From: Alcanivoracaceae bacterium
GTDB lineage: Bacteria > Pseudomonadota > Gammaproteobacteria > Pseudomonadales > Alcanivoracaceae
Direction of reading: 5' to 3'
Assembly (NCBI GenBank): GCA_029213045.1
Contig: JARGPN010000006.1
Location: 294,123 to 358,122, forward strand
DNA: 64,000 bases
The notes under the pieces were generated by a model, which saw only the letters and a program-made list of their open reading frames with translations, had not been told where the DNA came from and did no database searches. The position numbers and the translations under genes were made by a program. Shown piece after piece: positions 19,685 through 30,236 of the stretch; the first letter of the stretch is position 1, and the number at the start of each line of letters is the position of its first letter.

Positions 19685-22084
19685 TTAATGTGTACTAACA
19701 CGATCTGGATCTGCACCACCCTTAGAATTGTTATCCAATGCCAAGTCTTCTTCAACTTCAGCCTCGCTCAATGGTGTTGGCAAGTGCTGAAGCGCAACTT
19801 CAAGAACTTGATCAATCCATTTAACCGGACGAATTTCCAAATCTCTTTTTATATTTTCTGGAATTTCTTTTAAGTCTCTTTCGTTCTCTTCAGGAATCAA
19901 AACAGTCTTAATTCCACCACGGTGCGCTGCCAGCAATTTTTCCTTCAAACCACCAATGGGCAACACTTGTCCGCGCAAGGTAATTTCACCTGTCATCGCC
20001 ACATCAGCACGAACAGGAATTCCAGTTAGGACAGACACCAGCGACGTACACATGGCAACACCCGCACTCGGTCCATCTTTAGGGGTTGCCCCCTCAGGAA
20101 CGTGAATGTGGAAATCATTGCGGTCTAATGCTCTGCGACGAATTCCGAGGGTTCGCGCTCTGCTCTTCACCACCGTCCATGCGGCCTGAATAGACTCCTG
20201 CATGACGTCACCGAGCGAACCCGTACTGATGACGCGACCTTTGCCGGGCACAGAAACCCCTTCAATAGTCAGCAGCTCACCACCTACGGATGTCCACGCT
20301 AAGCCGGTAACTTGGCCTACTTGGTCCTGCTCTTCCGCACGACCAAAGCTGAACTTGCGCACGCCGAGATAAACTTCAATGCCTTCACCTTCCACTTTTA
20401 CCGCGTCTAGTGAGTCATTGAGCAAATGCTCCTTCACCACTTTCCGGCAAACCTTGGAGACTTCGCGCTCAAGTCCACGCACACCCGCTTCGCGCGTGTA
20501 GTGACGAATAATATGACGCACGCTATCGTCATCCATTTCCAGCTCGCCGTCTTTCAAACCGTTGGCTTCGATCTGCTTTGGAATCAAATATTGACGCGCA
20601 ATATTTACTTTTTCGTCTTCCGTGTAACCAGGAATGCGAATAACTTCCATACGATCAAGTAATGGTGCGGGAATATTCATTGAGTTAGACGTACAAATAA
20701 ATAACGTCTCAGACAAATCAAAATCCACTTCCAAGTAGTGATCGTTAAACGCGTTGTTCTGCTCTGGATCGAGCACTTCCAATAATGCCGATGCAGGATC
20801 GCCGCGCTGATCCATACCCATCTTGTCAATTTCATCCAACAAGAAAAGCGGGTTTCGCACGCCGGCTTTTGAAAGCTTCTGAATGACTTTGCCCGGCAAC
20901 GAACCGATGTAAGTACGTCGGTGACCACGAATTTCCGCCTCGTCACGAACGCCGCCTAAAGCCATGCGAACAAATTTCCGATTGCTTGCTTTAGCAATAG
21001 ACTGACCCAACGAAGTTTTACCGACACCAGGAGGGCCGACCAAGCAAAGAACTGGGCCCTTAACTTTTCCTACGCGATTTTGAACCGCGAGAAATTCTAG
21101 AATGCGGTTTTTAACTTCTTCAAGGCCGTAATGATCTTGATCAAGCACTTCTTGAGCGATCTTTAAATCATGGCGCACCTTGCTGCGTTTTTTCCAAGGC
21201 ACGTTAACCATCCAATCAAGATAGCTACGCACAACGGTTGCTTCCGCAGACATCGGCGACATCATTTTTAATTTATTTAACTCTGCTTTGGCTTTTTCGC
21301 GGGCATCTTTCGGCATGCCGCTGGCAAGGATGCGCTTTTCGAGCTCTTCGAGTTCGTTGCCACCCTCATCCATGTCACCGAGCTCTTTCTGAATCGCTTT
21401 CATTTGCTCATTCAGATAGTACTCGCGCTGACTTTTTTCCATCTGCTTTTTAACGCGACCGCGAATGCGCTTTTCAACTTTGAGGATATCTATTTCAGAT
21501 TCCATCAACGCGATCAAATGCTCGACACGCTCACGGGCGTCGGACATTTCTAAAATCTCTTGTTTCTCTTCAATTTTCAGCTGCAAATGCGCAGCAATGG
21601 TATCGGCAAGACGGCTCAGCTCGTCGATGCTCGACACGGAGCTAACAATTTCCGGTGCCACTTTTTTTGAAAGCTTGACGTATTCTTCGAACTGATTGAG
21701 CAGCGTTTTGCTAAGCGCCTCAGCTTCGCTTTCTTCTGGCAAACGGTCATCAAGCTGACGTGCATCGGCCACAGCAAGCTCTTCGCCAAACTCAGTACGA
21801 ATAACGTGTGCCCGGGAAACGCCTTCCACTAACACTTTTACAGTGCCGTCAGGGAGCTTGAGCATTTGCAGTACGGTGCTAATGGTGCCGACCGAGTGCA
21901 AATCATCTGCTGAAGGTTCGTCATCAGACGCATTGCGCTGAGCAACAAGCAATACTTGTTTGCTACCGGCCATTGCCTGCTCTAACGCGCGAATGGATTT
22001 TGCTCGTCCGACAAACAACGGAAGAACCATATGCGGATAAACCACTACATCACGTAGCGGCAATAAAGGAATGTCTTTTAGCAC
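19685..22084 (-). CDS. lon: ATP-dependent protease Lon
   Basis: A 799-aa protein with the full three-part layout. The N-terminal substrate-binding domain spans about 1-200 and is followed by a coiled coil. The AAA+ module has Walker A GPPGVGKT (350-357) and Walker B PLFLLDEIDK. The C-terminal protease domain has the Ser-Lys dyad Ser673 (KDGPSAGVAM) and Lys716 (GGLKEKLL). Lon degrades misfolded and regulatory proteins. It lies 30 bases downstream of clpX on the same strand, so clpP, clpX and lon form a protease cluster, possibly under heat-shock control. I did not identify a sigma-32 promoter. Confidence 0.97.
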   Translation of the reverse strand: MLKDIPLLPLRDVVVYPHMVLPLFVGRAKSIRALEQAMAGSKQVLLVAQRNASDDEPSADDLHSVGTISTVLQMLKLPDGTVKVLVEGVSRAHVIRTEFGEELAVADARQLDDRLPEESEAEALSKTLLNQFEEYVKLSKKVAPEIVSSVSSIDELSRLADTIAAHLQLKIEEKQEILEMSDARERVEHLIALMESEIDILKVEKRIRGRVKKQMEKSQREYYLNEQMKAIQKELGDMDEGGNELEELEKRILASGMPKDAREKAKAELNKLKMMSPMSAEATVVRSYLDWMVNVPWKKRSKVRHDLKIAQEVLDQDHYGLEEVKNRILEFLAVQNRVGKVKGPVLCLVGPPGVGKTSLGQSIAKASNRKFVRMALGGVRDEAEIRGHRRTYIGSLPGKVIQKLSKAGVRNPLFLLDEIDKMGMDQRGDPASALLEVLDPEQNNAFNDHYLEVDFDLSETLFICTSNSMNIPAPLLDRMEVIRIPGYTEDEKVNIARQYLIPKQIEANGLKDGELEMDDDSVRHIIRHYTREAGVRGLEREVSKVCRKVVKEHLLNDSLDAVKVEGEGIEVYLGVRKFSFGRAEEQDQVGQVTGLAWTSVGGELLTIEGVSVPGKGRVISTGSLGDVMQESIQAAWTVVKSRARTLGIRRRALDRNDFHIHVPEGATPKDGPSAGVAMCTSLVSVLTGIPVRADVAMTGEITLRGQVLPIGGLKEKLLAAHRGGIKTVLIPEENERDLKEIPENIKRDLEIRPVKWIDQVLEVALQHLPTPLSEAEVEEDLALDNNSKGGADPDRVSTH

Positions 22085-22114
22085 CTTCAGCCTCGCTAGT
22101 CGGCGGCGCCGGAA

Positions 22115-23404
22115 TTAATCCGGCGCGGCTTTGGAAGGGGGATGTTCGCTGTTGGTATTTTCAAAGATCAACAGCGGTTCCGAATCACCGCGAATGGAGG
22201 CAGCGTCGATTACCACTTTCGACAGGCCATCCAATGACGGTACCTGATACATGGTGTCGAGCAGTACATTTTCAAGGATCGATCGTAATCCGCGTGCGCC
22301 GGTTTTACGTTCCATGGCACGTTTGGCTACAGCGCGTAACGCATCTTCACGGAAATCCAGTTCCACATCTTCCATATCAAACAAACGCGAATACTGTTTA
22401 GTCAGTGCATTGCGTGGTTCGGTAAGAATTTGGATCAACGCTTCTTCGGATAGCTCTTCAAGCGTCGCAATGACCGGCAAACGGCCAATAAACTCGGGGA
22501 TCAAACCATATTTGATTAAATCTTCCGGCTCGCAGTCTTGGAACAGTTCACCCAAGCTACGGCTATCGTCTTTGCTCTTTACTTCAGCAGCAAAACCGAT
22601 GCCGCCTTTTTCAGAGCGATCACGAATAATTTTATCTAGGCCCGCAAAGGCACCACCGCAGATAAACAAAATATTAGCGGTATCTACTTGCAAAAATTCT
22701 TGCTGCGGATGCTTACGGCCACCTTGTGGAGGAACAGAGGCAACCGTACCCTCGATTAATTTCAGCAATGCCTGCTGCACGCCCTCTCCACTTACATCAC
22801 GAGTGATGGAAGGGTTATCGGACTTGCGCGAGATTTTGTCGATTTCATCGATATAAACAATACCCTGCTGCGCTTTCTCAACGTCGTAGTCACATTTCTG
22901 CAGCAACTTTTGGATAATGTTTTCAACGTCTTCACCAACGTAACCGGCTTCGGTTAACGTTGTTGCGTCGGCAATGGTAAAGGGAACGTTCAACAAGCGT
23001 GCTAGCGTTTCAGCCAGCAGCGTTTTACCCGAACCCGTTGGGCCGATAAGCAAAATATTGGATTTGCCGAGCTCAACTTCCTCTTTATTTTTACCGCTGC
23101 CGGTGCGCAAGCGTTTGTAGTGGTTATATACCGCCACCGCTAAAACTTTTTTAGCGCGCTCCTGACCGATAACGTATTCATCAAGAGTAGTCTTGATTTC
23201 GCTCGGCTTCGGCAGCTTCTCACCGGCAGTTTCGCTGGCATCGTCCTGTACTTCTTCGCGGATAATGTCATTACAAAGATCTACGCACTCGTCGCAGATA
23301 AACACAGAAGGGCCCGCAATAAGCTTGCGCACTTCGTGCTGACTTTTCCCACAGAATGAACAGTAGAGCAGCTTACCGTCGTCTTTACCGCCTGATTCGG
23401 CCAT
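22115..23404 (-). CDS. clpX: ATP-dependent Clp protease, ATP-binding subunit ClpX
   Basis: A 429-aa AAA+ unfoldase. The N-terminal zinc-binding domain has Cys15/Cys18 and Cys37/Cys40 (YCSFCG, ICDEC). Walker A is GPTGSGKT at 121-128 and Walker B is [10 protein letters not shown]. The IGF-type loop that docks on ClpP is expected near IGFAAEV. ClpX recognises substrates, unfolds them and feeds them to ClpP. It lies between clpP and lon, as in E. coli. Confidence 0.97.
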   Translation of the reverse strand: MAESGGKDDGKLLYCSFCGKSQHEVRKLIAGPSVFICDECVDLCNDIIREEVQDDASETAGEKLPKPSEIKTTLDEYVIGQERAKKVLAVAVYNHYKRLRTGSGKNKEEVELGKSNILLIGPTGSGKTLLAETLARLLNVPFTIADATTLTEAGYVGEDVENIIQKLLQKCDYDVEKAQQGIVYIDEIDKISRKSDNPSITRDVSGEGVQQALLKLIEGTVASVPPQGGRKHPQQEFLQVDTANILFICGGAFAGLDKIIRDRSEKGGIGFAAEVKSKDDSRSLGELFQDCEPEDLIKYGLIPEFIGRLPVIATLEELSEEALIQILTEPRNALTKQYSRLFDMEDVELDFREDALRAVAKRAMERKTGARGLRSILENVLLDTMYQVPSLDGLSKVVIDAASIRGDSEPLLIFENTNSEHPPSKAAPD

Positions 23405-23521
23405 CAGATTTCCTCAATAAATACGTCTAACAACCCCAAGATGCAGCGATCTTGCGGGCATTTCAAGACCGAACACCCTAACTTGGCGACCGTTAGATCA
23501 AATTTTACGCAACAACTACAA

Positions 23522-24193
23522 TTACGCTAACGTCGGAACGCCAGCTCGGCTTGTAAGCACTTGATCTACAATGCCGTATTCTTTGGCATCTGCAGCGCCC
23601 ATGAAGTTGTCCCGATCAGTATCTTTTTCCAGTCTTTCGAGTGGCTGGCCAGTGTGGTGCGCCAACAGCTCATTCAAACTGCCTTTGATTTTCAAAATCT
23701 CGCGCGCATGGATTTCAATATCCGACGCCTGACCTTGGAAACCGCCTAACGGCTGGTGAATCATGATGCGCGAATTAGTCAGCGCGAAACGCTTACCGCT
23801 GGCCCCCGCTGCGAGCAGGAACGCCCCCATGCTGGCCGCCTGGCCAACACACATGGTGGACACATCGGGCTTCACGAACTGCATGGTGTCGTAAATCGAC
23901 ATGCCAGCTGTGACAGACCCACCAGGGCTGTTGATATACAAGTTAATGTCTTTATCTGGATTCTCAGATTCCAAGAACAGCAACTGAGCGACAATCAGGT
24001 TGGCCATGTGGTCTTCCACCTGCCCTACCAAAAAGATCACGCGCTCTTTAAGTAGTCGAGAATAGATATCAAACGAACGCTCACCGCGTGCGGTTTGCTC
24101 AATCACCATCGGTACCAGCTGAGAACGGGTTGGATCTTCGATCAGCTTGGACATTTCCGGTGTCAGGGAGGTAATCCTGCTCAAATCAATCAT
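23522..24193 (-). CDS. clpP: ATP-dependent Clp protease proteolytic subunit
   Basis: A 223-aa serine protease with catalytic Ser121 ([10 protein letters not shown]), His146 ([10 protein letters not shown]) and Asp195 (DTDRDNF). The N-terminal extension before about residue 28 ([13 protein letters not shown]) is probably a short propeptide that is cut off on assembly, as in E. coli. It forms the barrel that partners with ClpX. About 240 bases separate it from tig upstream and 117 from clpX downstream. Confidence 0.96.
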   Translation of the reverse strand: MIDLSRITSLTPEMSKLIEDPTRSQLVPMVIEQTARGERSFDIYSRLLKERVIFLVGQVEDHMANLIVAQLLFLESENPDKDINLYINSPGGSVTAGMSIYDTMQFVKPDVSTMCVGQAASMGAFLLAAGASGKRFALTNSRIMIHQPLGGFQGQASDIEIHAREILKIKGSLNELLAHHTGQPLERLEKDTDRDNFMGAADAKEYGIVDQVLTSRAGVPTLA

Positions 24194-24384
24194 GGACGCA
24201 ATTCCTTCTTATATGAACGTCTGCACCTGTCTTGCCAAGCATGTTAAGACGCTAATAAAGCGGGCGTCCATAAAAGGCGGGGCCAAATGCTGCTAACTGC
24301 TGCTTTCTTGCTCACCCTGATCAATTTGTGGGCATAAACGGGGGAAGTTGCCGGGAAAACACAACATTTATACCTTCCCAGAAC

Positions 24385-24410
24385 GAAAATGGGGCCCGAA
24401 GGCCCCATTT
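24385..24410 (-). terminator. Terminator of tig
   Basis: A perfect 10-bp stem (AAATGGGGCC / GGCCCCATTT) with a stable TTCG tetraloop on the minus strand, followed by a short T-rich stretch. It lies just downstream of the tig stop. Confidence 0.8.
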
Positions 24411-24433
24411 CAAGTGCAGTCTTAGAAAAAGAA

Positions 24434-25744
24434 TTATTGGCCACCCTGTGGACGAGCCGTTGCTTCTTCATAAGAGACTGTTTTTTCAACTACTGCCGCT
24501 TTAGCAAGCACCAGATCGACGACCTGCTCTTCCAATACAGCGCCTTCTACCTGCTGAAGCTGCTGCTGATTACCGTAGAAGTAGTTAATAACCTCTTTCG
24601 GCTCTTCATATTGCTCAGCAATTTCTTCAATGCGGGCGCGCACTTTATCGGCATCCGCTTTGATTTCGTTCTTTTCAATAATTTCGCGAACCACAAGACC
24701 CAACCGAACCGAACGCTCCGCCTGATCTTTAAACAGCTCTTCGGGCAGCATGCTTGGATCAAACTGCTGACCGCCGCCGAACTGCTGAAGCATTTGCTGA
24801 CGCATACGCTGCACTTCGCCGCTTACCAACGCAGCAGGAACATCAAAGTCATGGGCTTTCACCAAGCCATCCATCACCTGCTCTTTCACTTTGGCTGTGG
24901 TGGCGTTTTTCAGCTCGCGAGTCATGTTTTTACGCACTTCAGCACGGAATTTCTCGTCGTCACCATCTTTAACGCCGAAGCCTTCCATAAAGGCCGCGTC
25001 GACTTCTGGCAGCTGCTGACGCTGCACAGTGTTAACAGTGACCTTAAATTCAACCGCTGCGCCTTTTAGGTCTTCAGCGTGGTAATCCTCAGGAAAGCTC
25101 AGCTTCAAGGTCGTTTCAGCGCCTGCGCTCTGACCGATCAGGCCGTCTTCAAAGCCCGGGATCATCGAACCGGAACCTAACACTAGCTCCTGGCCCTTAG
25201 CTGAACCGCCGGCAAATGCTTCACCGTCTTTAAAACCTTCGTAGTCGATGTTGACACGGTCGCCGCTTGCCGCCGCGGCTTCAACGGCTTCCCAAGAAGC
25301 GCGCTGCTTGCGAAGCGTTTCGATCATGGTATCGACGTCAGTGTCGCCTACTTCGGCAGTAAGCTTTTCAACATTGATAGCTTCGAAACCAGCCAATTCA
25401 ATGGCAGGGAAAACGTCGAAGGTCGCGATGAACTCGAAGTCTTTGCCGTCTTCAACTGTCTTCGGCTCGAACTGCGGCATGCCTGCAGGCTCGATTTTTT
25501 CTTGCTGTACCGCTTTGAGGAAGCTATCGCGCATTAAATCGCCTAGGACTTCATTACGCACAGCGGGACCGAAACGACGATTCACTTCGCGCATTGGCAC
25601 TTTGCCAGGGCGGAATCCATCGATACGCAGGGTTTTCTGGGCTTCTGCCAGACGCTGTTGGATCTTGGATTCCAAGTTTTGGGATGGAACGCCTACGGTC
25701 ATGCGACGACCAAGACCTGAAGTTGTTTCTACAGAAACCTGCAT
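24434..25744 (-). CDS. tig: Trigger factor, ribosome-bound chaperone
   Basis: A 436-aa protein with three domains in order. The ribosome-binding domain at the N-terminus contains a GFRPGKVPM version of the ribosome-docking signature. An FKBP-type prolyl isomerase domain spans about 150-245 (DRVNIDYEGF ... FPEDYHAEDLKG). The helical C-terminal cradle is Gln/Met-rich. It binds nascent chains at the ribosome exit. The position upstream of clpPX is conserved. An A+T-rich leader with a GAGG-like element precedes the ATG. Confidence 0.96.
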   Translation of the reverse strand: MQVSVETTSGLGRRMTVGVPSQNLESKIQQRLAEAQKTLRIDGFRPGKVPMREVNRRFGPAVRNEVLGDLMRDSFLKAVQQEKIEPAGMPQFEPKTVEDGKDFEFIATFDVFPAIELAGFEAINVEKLTAEVGDTDVDTMIETLRKQRASWEAVEAAAASGDRVNIDYEGFKDGEAFAGGSAKGQELVLGSGSMIPGFEDGLIGQSAGAETTLKLSFPEDYHAEDLKGAAVEFKVTVNTVQRQQLPEVDAAFMEGFGVKDGDDEKFRAEVRKNMTRELKNATTAKVKEQVMDGLVKAHDFDVPAALVSGEVQRMRQQMLQQFGGGQQFDPSMLPEELFKDQAERSVRLGLVVREIIEKNEIKADADKVRARIEEIAEQYEEPKEVINYFYGNQQQLQQVEGAVLEEQVVDLVLAKAAVVEKTVSYEEATARPQGGQ

Positions 25745-25893
25745 AACTTCCTCTTTTTTAAAGCATTAGAGTTAATTTCGCGCCAATCGTGGAAACGCGT
25801 GGAGCGGCGAAGGGGCCGCATTATAAAGGAGCCCCGAATGCTTGCCTACAGGCATTATCAAAAGCGGATCGAGGCGGGCCTAGCGACCGCCCT

Positions 25894-26162
25894 ATCGCTT
25901 GCAGGCAAGCTCCCACATAGAGATAACCAGCAAACACCCTCAGCCCCTGTGGAGCCGCCTGCAAGCCATGGCGACCCATCCAAACACACCGTCGTCAACG
26001 AGCAAGCTTCCTAGTCAGGTAAAGGGGGGGCTGCTGTATTTGAGTGCCCAGAAACCATAGCGACCGCCGTATCGCTTGCGGGCAAGCTCCCACATAGAGA
26101 TTAAGAACAAACAAACCCAGCAAATACTCTCAGCCCCTTGTGGGAGCTTGCCTGCAAGCGAT
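25894..26162. repeat. REP cluster between tig and the tRNA genes (three copies)
   Basis: Three copies of a 24-bp imperfect palindrome with core GTGGGAGCTTGCCTGCAAGC. Two are in minus orientation (25894-25917 and 26071-26094) and one in plus orientation (26139-26162). The last two face each other as a pair. The core closely resembles REP elements of Pseudomonas. They explain most of the gene-free stretch 25745-26231. The short open frame at 25799-26014 simply reads through them. Confidence 0.85.
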
Positions 26163-26230
26163 ACGGCCTAGATGAATGCTCAAACTCATTTGCGGAAAGT
26201 ATGGTTTGCAGAGCGCACAGAGACTGAAAC

Positions 26231-26265
26231 GAAAAAGCCCCCGCTATTTCTAACGAGGGCTTTTA
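26231..26265 (-). terminator. Terminator of the tRNA Pro-Arg-His transcript
   Basis: A hairpin with stem AAAAGCCC / GGGCTTTT and a further CG pair, four bases downstream of the tRNA-His CCA end on the minus strand, ending in a T-run. Confidence 0.8.
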
Positions 26266-26269
26266 AATA

Positions 26270-26346
26270 TGGGGTGGCTGATGGGGCTTGAACCCACGAC
26301 CGCCGGAATCACAATCCGGAGCTCTACCGACTGAGCTACAGCCACC
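26270..26346 (-). tRNA. tRNA-His (GTG)
   Basis: A 77-nt tRNA with anticodon GTG in GGATTGTGATTCC. The extra G at position -1 lies opposite the discriminator C73, the identity feature of tRNA-His. CCA is encoded. Confidence 0.97.
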
Positions 26347-26399
26347 ATTGATTGCATTTTCATGCACTGGTTACATCGTTAGCTCGAGTCTGCAGGTCT

Positions 26400-26476
<77 letters not shown>

Positions 26477-26506
26477 TTTCGCAAAGACCGCATTCGGTCG
26501 GACGGT

Positions 26507-26583
26507 TGGTCGGGGAGGAGGGATTCGAACCCCCGACATCCTGCTCCCAAAGCAGGCGCGCTACCAGGCTGCGCTACACCCCG
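26507..26583 (-). tRNA. tRNA-Pro (TGG)
   Basis: A 77-nt tRNA with anticodon TGG in the loop TTTGGGA and an encoded ACCA end. The acceptor stem CGGGGTG / CTCCCCG has a U6-U67 mismatch that would be U-A in the usual sequence. It is the first gene of the Pro-Arg-His transcript and is divergent from folD. Confidence 0.95.
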
Positions 26584-26751
26584 AATTTCTACCCGTCCGA
26601 GCGAGGCGGCATATTACTCGCCACCCCCATTAGCGTCAACGAAAACGCCAAAGATAATTTCTGTTTGTACGCGTTTTGCGCAACGCTGTCACGCATGCGA
26701 GAATTCGCGCCGCAAATCCCCCGCCTCAAAAGTGCATACGAGAGACAATAT

Positions 26752-27597
26752 ATGAGCGCATTAATTCTGGATGGTAAAGCCCTAGCCCAGCAGTTCGAAG
26801 ATGAAATGCGTTCACGCGTGGACAAGTTAAAAGATAAAACAAATGGCCGCACGCCAATTCTAGCGACCATTTTAGTCGGTGATGACCCTGCGTCAGCAAC
26901 CTACGTAAAAATGAAAGGTAACGCCTGCGAGCGCGTTGGCATGGGCTCAATTCGGGTGGAGCTCCCCTCTTCTACCACCACCGAACAATTGCTCGCAGAA
27001 ATTAAAAAATTAAATACCAACCCCGACGTCCACGGCATTTTGTTGCAGCACCCAGTGCCAGAACAAATTGATGAGCGGGCATGTTTCGATGCCATCGCCC
27101 TAGAGAAAGACGTAGACGGCGTTACATGCCTTGGCTTTGGCCGCATGAGCATGGGCGAAGCCGCTTATGGCTGCGCGACGCCACAGGGCATTATGCGCTT
27201 GCTGGAGCACTATAAAATTCCGATGTCAGGCAAACATGCCGTAGTAGTTGGCCGCAGTGCAATTCTAGGGAAACCCATGGCGATGATGCTGTTAAACGCC
27301 AACGCCACCGTCACCATTTGTCATAGCCGCACGCAAAACCTCGCCGACCATATTCGTCAGGCAGATATTGTGATTGGCGCTGTGGGCAAGCCAGAGTTTA
27401 TTAAAGCGGATTGGATTAAAGATGGCGCCGTGGTAGTTGACGCTGGCTATCACCCAGAAAAATGCGGCGACATTGAATTAGAGCCACTGAAGGATCGCGT
27501 TTCTGCATGGACCCCTGTGCCGGGTGGCGTTGGACCAATGACAATTAATACACTTATTTTTCAGACGTTAGAGTCTGGGGAAAAATCTATTGGTTGA
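26752..27597 (+). CDS. folD: Bifunctional methylenetetrahydrofolate dehydrogenase / cyclohydrolase
   Basis: A 281-aa enzyme interconverting 5,10-methylene-, methenyl- and 10-formyl-tetrahydrofolate with NADP. The catalytic Lys lies in [10 protein letters not shown], and the signatures GILLQHPVP and [14 protein letters not shown] are present. The Rossmann motif is [14 protein letters not shown]. The frame is open through the tRNA genes to 26449, but that part is antisense to tRNA-Arg and tRNA-Pro, so it is not coding. The ATG at 26752 gives the family length. The gene is single and followed by REPs. Confidence 0.96.
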   Translation: MSALILDGKALAQQFEDEMRSRVDKLKDKTNGRTPILATILVGDDPASATYVKMKGNACERVGMGSIRVELPSSTTTEQLLAEIKKLNTNPDVHGILLQHPVPEQIDERACFDAIALEKDVDGVTCLGFGRMSMGEAAYGCATPQGIMRLLEHYKIPMSGKHAVVVGRSAILGKPMAMMLLNANATVTICHSRTQNLADHIRQADIVIGAVGKPEFIKADWIKDGAVVVDAGYHPEKCGDIELEPLKDRVSAWTPVPGGVGPMTINTLIFQTLESGEKSIG

Positions 27598-27643
27598 TTG
27601 TAGCGGGGGCATTTAGGAGTGCGGAGTGTTTTTCGGATGTCCT

Positions 27644-27814
27644 CTCGCTTGTAGGCAAGCTCCCACAAAAGATATGCCAAATTCCCCTGTGGGGACTTGT
27701 TCGCAAGCGATAGGGCTGCGGCCATTGAGGCAATCGCATGGAAGAAGTTTTCCCGCAAGGCCCGAGAAAGTTTGTGGGATTTAATCCCTATGTGGGAGCT
27801 TGCCTGCAAGCGAT
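27644..27814. repeat. REP cluster between folD and glnS (three copies)
   Basis: Three copies of the 24-bp REP palindrome: 27644-27667 (minus orientation), 27688-27711 (plus, with several changes) and 27791-27814 (plus, perfect core). The first two form a convergent pair 20 bases apart. No gene is seen between 27598 and 27914. Confidence 0.85.
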
Positions 27815-27867
27815 TAAGCACCACAAGCCGCAGAGAAAAAGAAAAAACAAACTCGACACCAAGCCAT

Positions 27868-27894
27868 AAAAAAGGCCCGAAACGGGCCTTTTTT
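27868..27894. terminator. Bidirectional terminator between folD and glnS
   Basis: A perfect 12-bp stem, A6 then GGCCCG mirrored by CGGGCC then T6, with an AAA loop, directly after the glnS stop on the minus strand. Confidence 0.9.
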
Positions 27895-27914
27895 ATTTAT
27901 CAGCGCAGCAAAAA

Positions 27915-29639
27915 TCAAAAACTCTCTCTCAATCCTACCGTCTGATTAAACACTAACTTATCGCCCTCGCTGTCCGCATCAACAGCGAAGTATCCTTCGC
28001 GTTCAAACTGATAGCGTGTTTCAGGCAGCACACCTCGCAATGATTCTTCAACTAAGCAACCCGTAAGTACCTGCAACGACTCAGGATTAATGCTTTTCAA
28101 AAAGGTTTCACCCTCTTCCACTTTGTCTGGGTTCGCTTCGTTGAAAAGGCGCGAGTACAGGCGCACTTCGCATGGCACATTGTGCTTCGCAGACACCCAA
28201 TGAATCACACCACGCACCTTACGCCCCTCAGGGTTTTTCCCAAGGGTGTCAGGGTCGTAACTGCAACGCAGTTCGGTAATCTCACCACTGGCATCTTTAA
28301 TAACTTCGTTGGCACGAATCACATAACCGTAGCGCAAACGTACTTCTTCGCCCGCCACTAAACGTTTAAATTTTTTATTCGCTTCTTCGCGGAAATCTTC
28401 ACGATCGATATACACCTCACGCGTTAACGGCATAGCACGTGTGCCCATCGCTTCGTTTTGCGGATGCACTGGCGCATCAAGGTTTTCAACTTTGTCTTCC
28501 GGCCAGTTTTCGATCACCACTTTTAACGGGCGCAGCACGCAAAAAGCGCGGCGCGCGTGTTGATTTAGATCATCACGAATAGCCGCTTCCAGCATGCCCA
28601 TATCAACGGTGGAATCCGCGCGCGCCACACCCACCATTTCGCAAAACTTGCGCAAACTTGTCGGGGTATAACCACGACGACGCAAACCCGCAATGGTCGG
28701 CATGCGTGGATCATCCCAACCAGAAACGAATTTCTCATCGACCAATTGCTTTAACTTCCGCTTGCTGGTGACGGTGTAATTTAAATTCAACCGCGCAAAC
28801 TCGTACTGACGCGGCACTGCTGGCAAGGTGCAATGCTCAATCACCCAGTCATACAACGGGCGATGTGCTTCAAACTCCAGCGTACAAATGCTGTGGGTGA
28901 TTTGCTCCAGCGCATCAGAAATAGGATGTGTGAAGTCATACATAGGATAGATGCACCATTTATCACCCGTTTGGTGATGGTGCACTTTGCGCACCCGATA
29001 CAGCACCGGGTCACGCATATTGATGTTTGGGCTCGCCATATCGATCTTGGCACGCAGCACTGCAGCGCCCTCGTCGATCTCGCCGCTTTTCATCTGCTCG
29101 AACAACGCCAGATTTTCGTCTACTGAGCGATCGCGATAGGGGCTGGCCTTACCTGGCTCCTTCAACGTGCCACGGTACTCGCGCATTTGCTCAGCCGTCA
29201 GGCTGTCCACATAGGCCAAGCCCTTCTTGATCAGCTCCACTGCGCATTCGTAAATAGCATCAAAATACCCCGACGCATACCGCACATCACCAGACCACGC
29301 GTATCCAAGCCAACTGACATCACGCTTAATCGCCTGAATATACTCGTCCTCTTCCTTTGCGGGGTTGGTGTCATCAAAGCGTAAATGACATGCGCCTTGA
29401 TAGTCCTCAGCAATACCGAAGTTCAGACAAATCGACTTGGCGTGACCAATATGCAAGTACCCATTGGGCTCCGGCGGGAAACGTGTTGTGACACTAGTGT
29501 GCTTACCATCCGCCAAATCTTTGTCGATAATTTGGCGGATAAAGTTGCGCGGCGCTGTTCTGGCTTCAGAATTAGCAGCATTGCTGCCTGAAGCGTTCTC
29601 GGAAGAGCTGTCTACGGTGTTCGATGTCTTATCGTTCAT
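27915..29639 (-). CDS. glnS: Glutaminyl-tRNA synthetase
   Basis: A 574-aa class I synthetase that charges tRNA-Gln. The HIGH motif is [14 protein letters not shown] near residues 56-69. The KMSKS-equivalent loop reads VTSKRKL, where E. coli has VMSKRKL. The length includes about 25 extra N-terminal residues rich in Ser/Asn/Ala that look disordered. The two C-terminal beta-barrel anticodon-binding domains are present. It is divergent from ppiB with about 100 bases between them. Confidence 0.95.
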   Translation of the reverse strand: MNDKTSNTVDSSSENASGSNAANSEARTAPRNFIRQIIDKDLADGKHTSVTTRFPPEPNGYLHIGHAKSICLNFGIAEDYQGACHLRFDDTNPAKEEDEYIQAIKRDVSWLGYAWSGDVRYASGYFDAIYECAVELIKKGLAYVDSLTAEQMREYRGTLKEPGKASPYRDRSVDENLALFEQMKSGEIDEGAAVLRAKIDMASPNINMRDPVLYRVRKVHHHQTGDKWCIYPMYDFTHPISDALEQITHSICTLEFEAHRPLYDWVIEHCTLPAVPRQYEFARLNLNYTVTSKRKLKQLVDEKFVSGWDDPRMPTIAGLRRRGYTPTSLRKFCEMVGVARADSTVDMGMLEAAIRDDLNQHARRAFCVLRPLKVVIENWPEDKVENLDAPVHPQNEAMGTRAMPLTREVYIDREDFREEANKKFKRLVAGEEVRLRYGYVIRANEVIKDASGEITELRCSYDPDTLGKNPEGRKVRGVIHWVSAKHNVPCEVRLYSRLFNEANPDKVEEGETFLKSINPESLQVLTGCLVEESLRGVLPETRYQFEREGYFAVDADSEGDKLVFNQTVGLRESF

Positions 29640-29735
29640 TTTCTGGGACTGCCTGAAAGCGTGCCAAGAGTGGCTGAAATCACGGGGGCGCTAGTGTACA
29701 GTGCCCCCTCTCACCATCCAAGCTAGGGAGTAACT

Positions 29736-30233
29736 ATGAAAGCGGTGCTGCATACCAACTACGGGGATATCACCATTGAACTTAACGCCGACAAGGCACC
29801 CGAGACAGCAGCGAATTTCGCGCAGTACGTCAAGGATGGCTTTTACAACGGCACTATTTTCCATCGTGTGATTCCGAACTTTATGGTCCAGGGCGGCGGT
29901 TTTGACGACAAAATGGCGCAAAAATCCACTCGCGCTCCGATCAAAAACGAAGCTGACAACGGTCTTTCCAATGAAACTGGCACCTTGGCCATGGCTCGCA
30001 CCAGCGATCCACATTCAGCCAGCGCTCAGTTTTTTATCAACGTTGCCGACAACCATTTCCTCGATAAAGCCCGCGCACAAGACGGCTGGGGTTATGCGGT
30101 ATTTGGCAAAGTGACCGACGGTATGGATGTTGTGAACAAGATCAAAGCCGTACCCACTGGCAGCCACGGTGGCCATCAGGACGTTCCACGCGAGCCTGTG
30201 AGCATCGACACTGCGGAAATGATTGAGGAATAA
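29736..30233 (+). CDS. ppiB: Cytoplasmic peptidyl-prolyl cis-trans isomerase, cyclophilin B type
   Basis: A 165-aa cyclophilin without a signal peptide. Active-site elements are [13 protein letters not shown] and, further on, [11 protein letters not shown]. The length matches bacterial PpiB. It catalyses proline isomerisation in cytoplasmic proteins. It starts a three-gene run (ppiB, the exported cyclophilin, lpxH) whose genes are 3 bases apart or overlap, and it is divergent from glnS. Confidence 0.94.
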   Translation: MKAVLHTNYGDITIELNADKAPETAANFAQYVKDGFYNGTIFHRVIPNFMVQGGGFDDKMAQKSTRAPIKNEADNGLSNETGTLAMARTSDPHSASAQFFINVADNHFLDKARAQDGWGYAVFGKVTDGMDVVNKIKAVPTGSHGGHQDVPREPVSIDTAEMIEE

Positions 30234-30236
30234 GCA

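Noticed and set aside
25799-26014. 71-codon frame after tig
   Set aside because: It reads straight through a REP palindrome, so it is not a gene.
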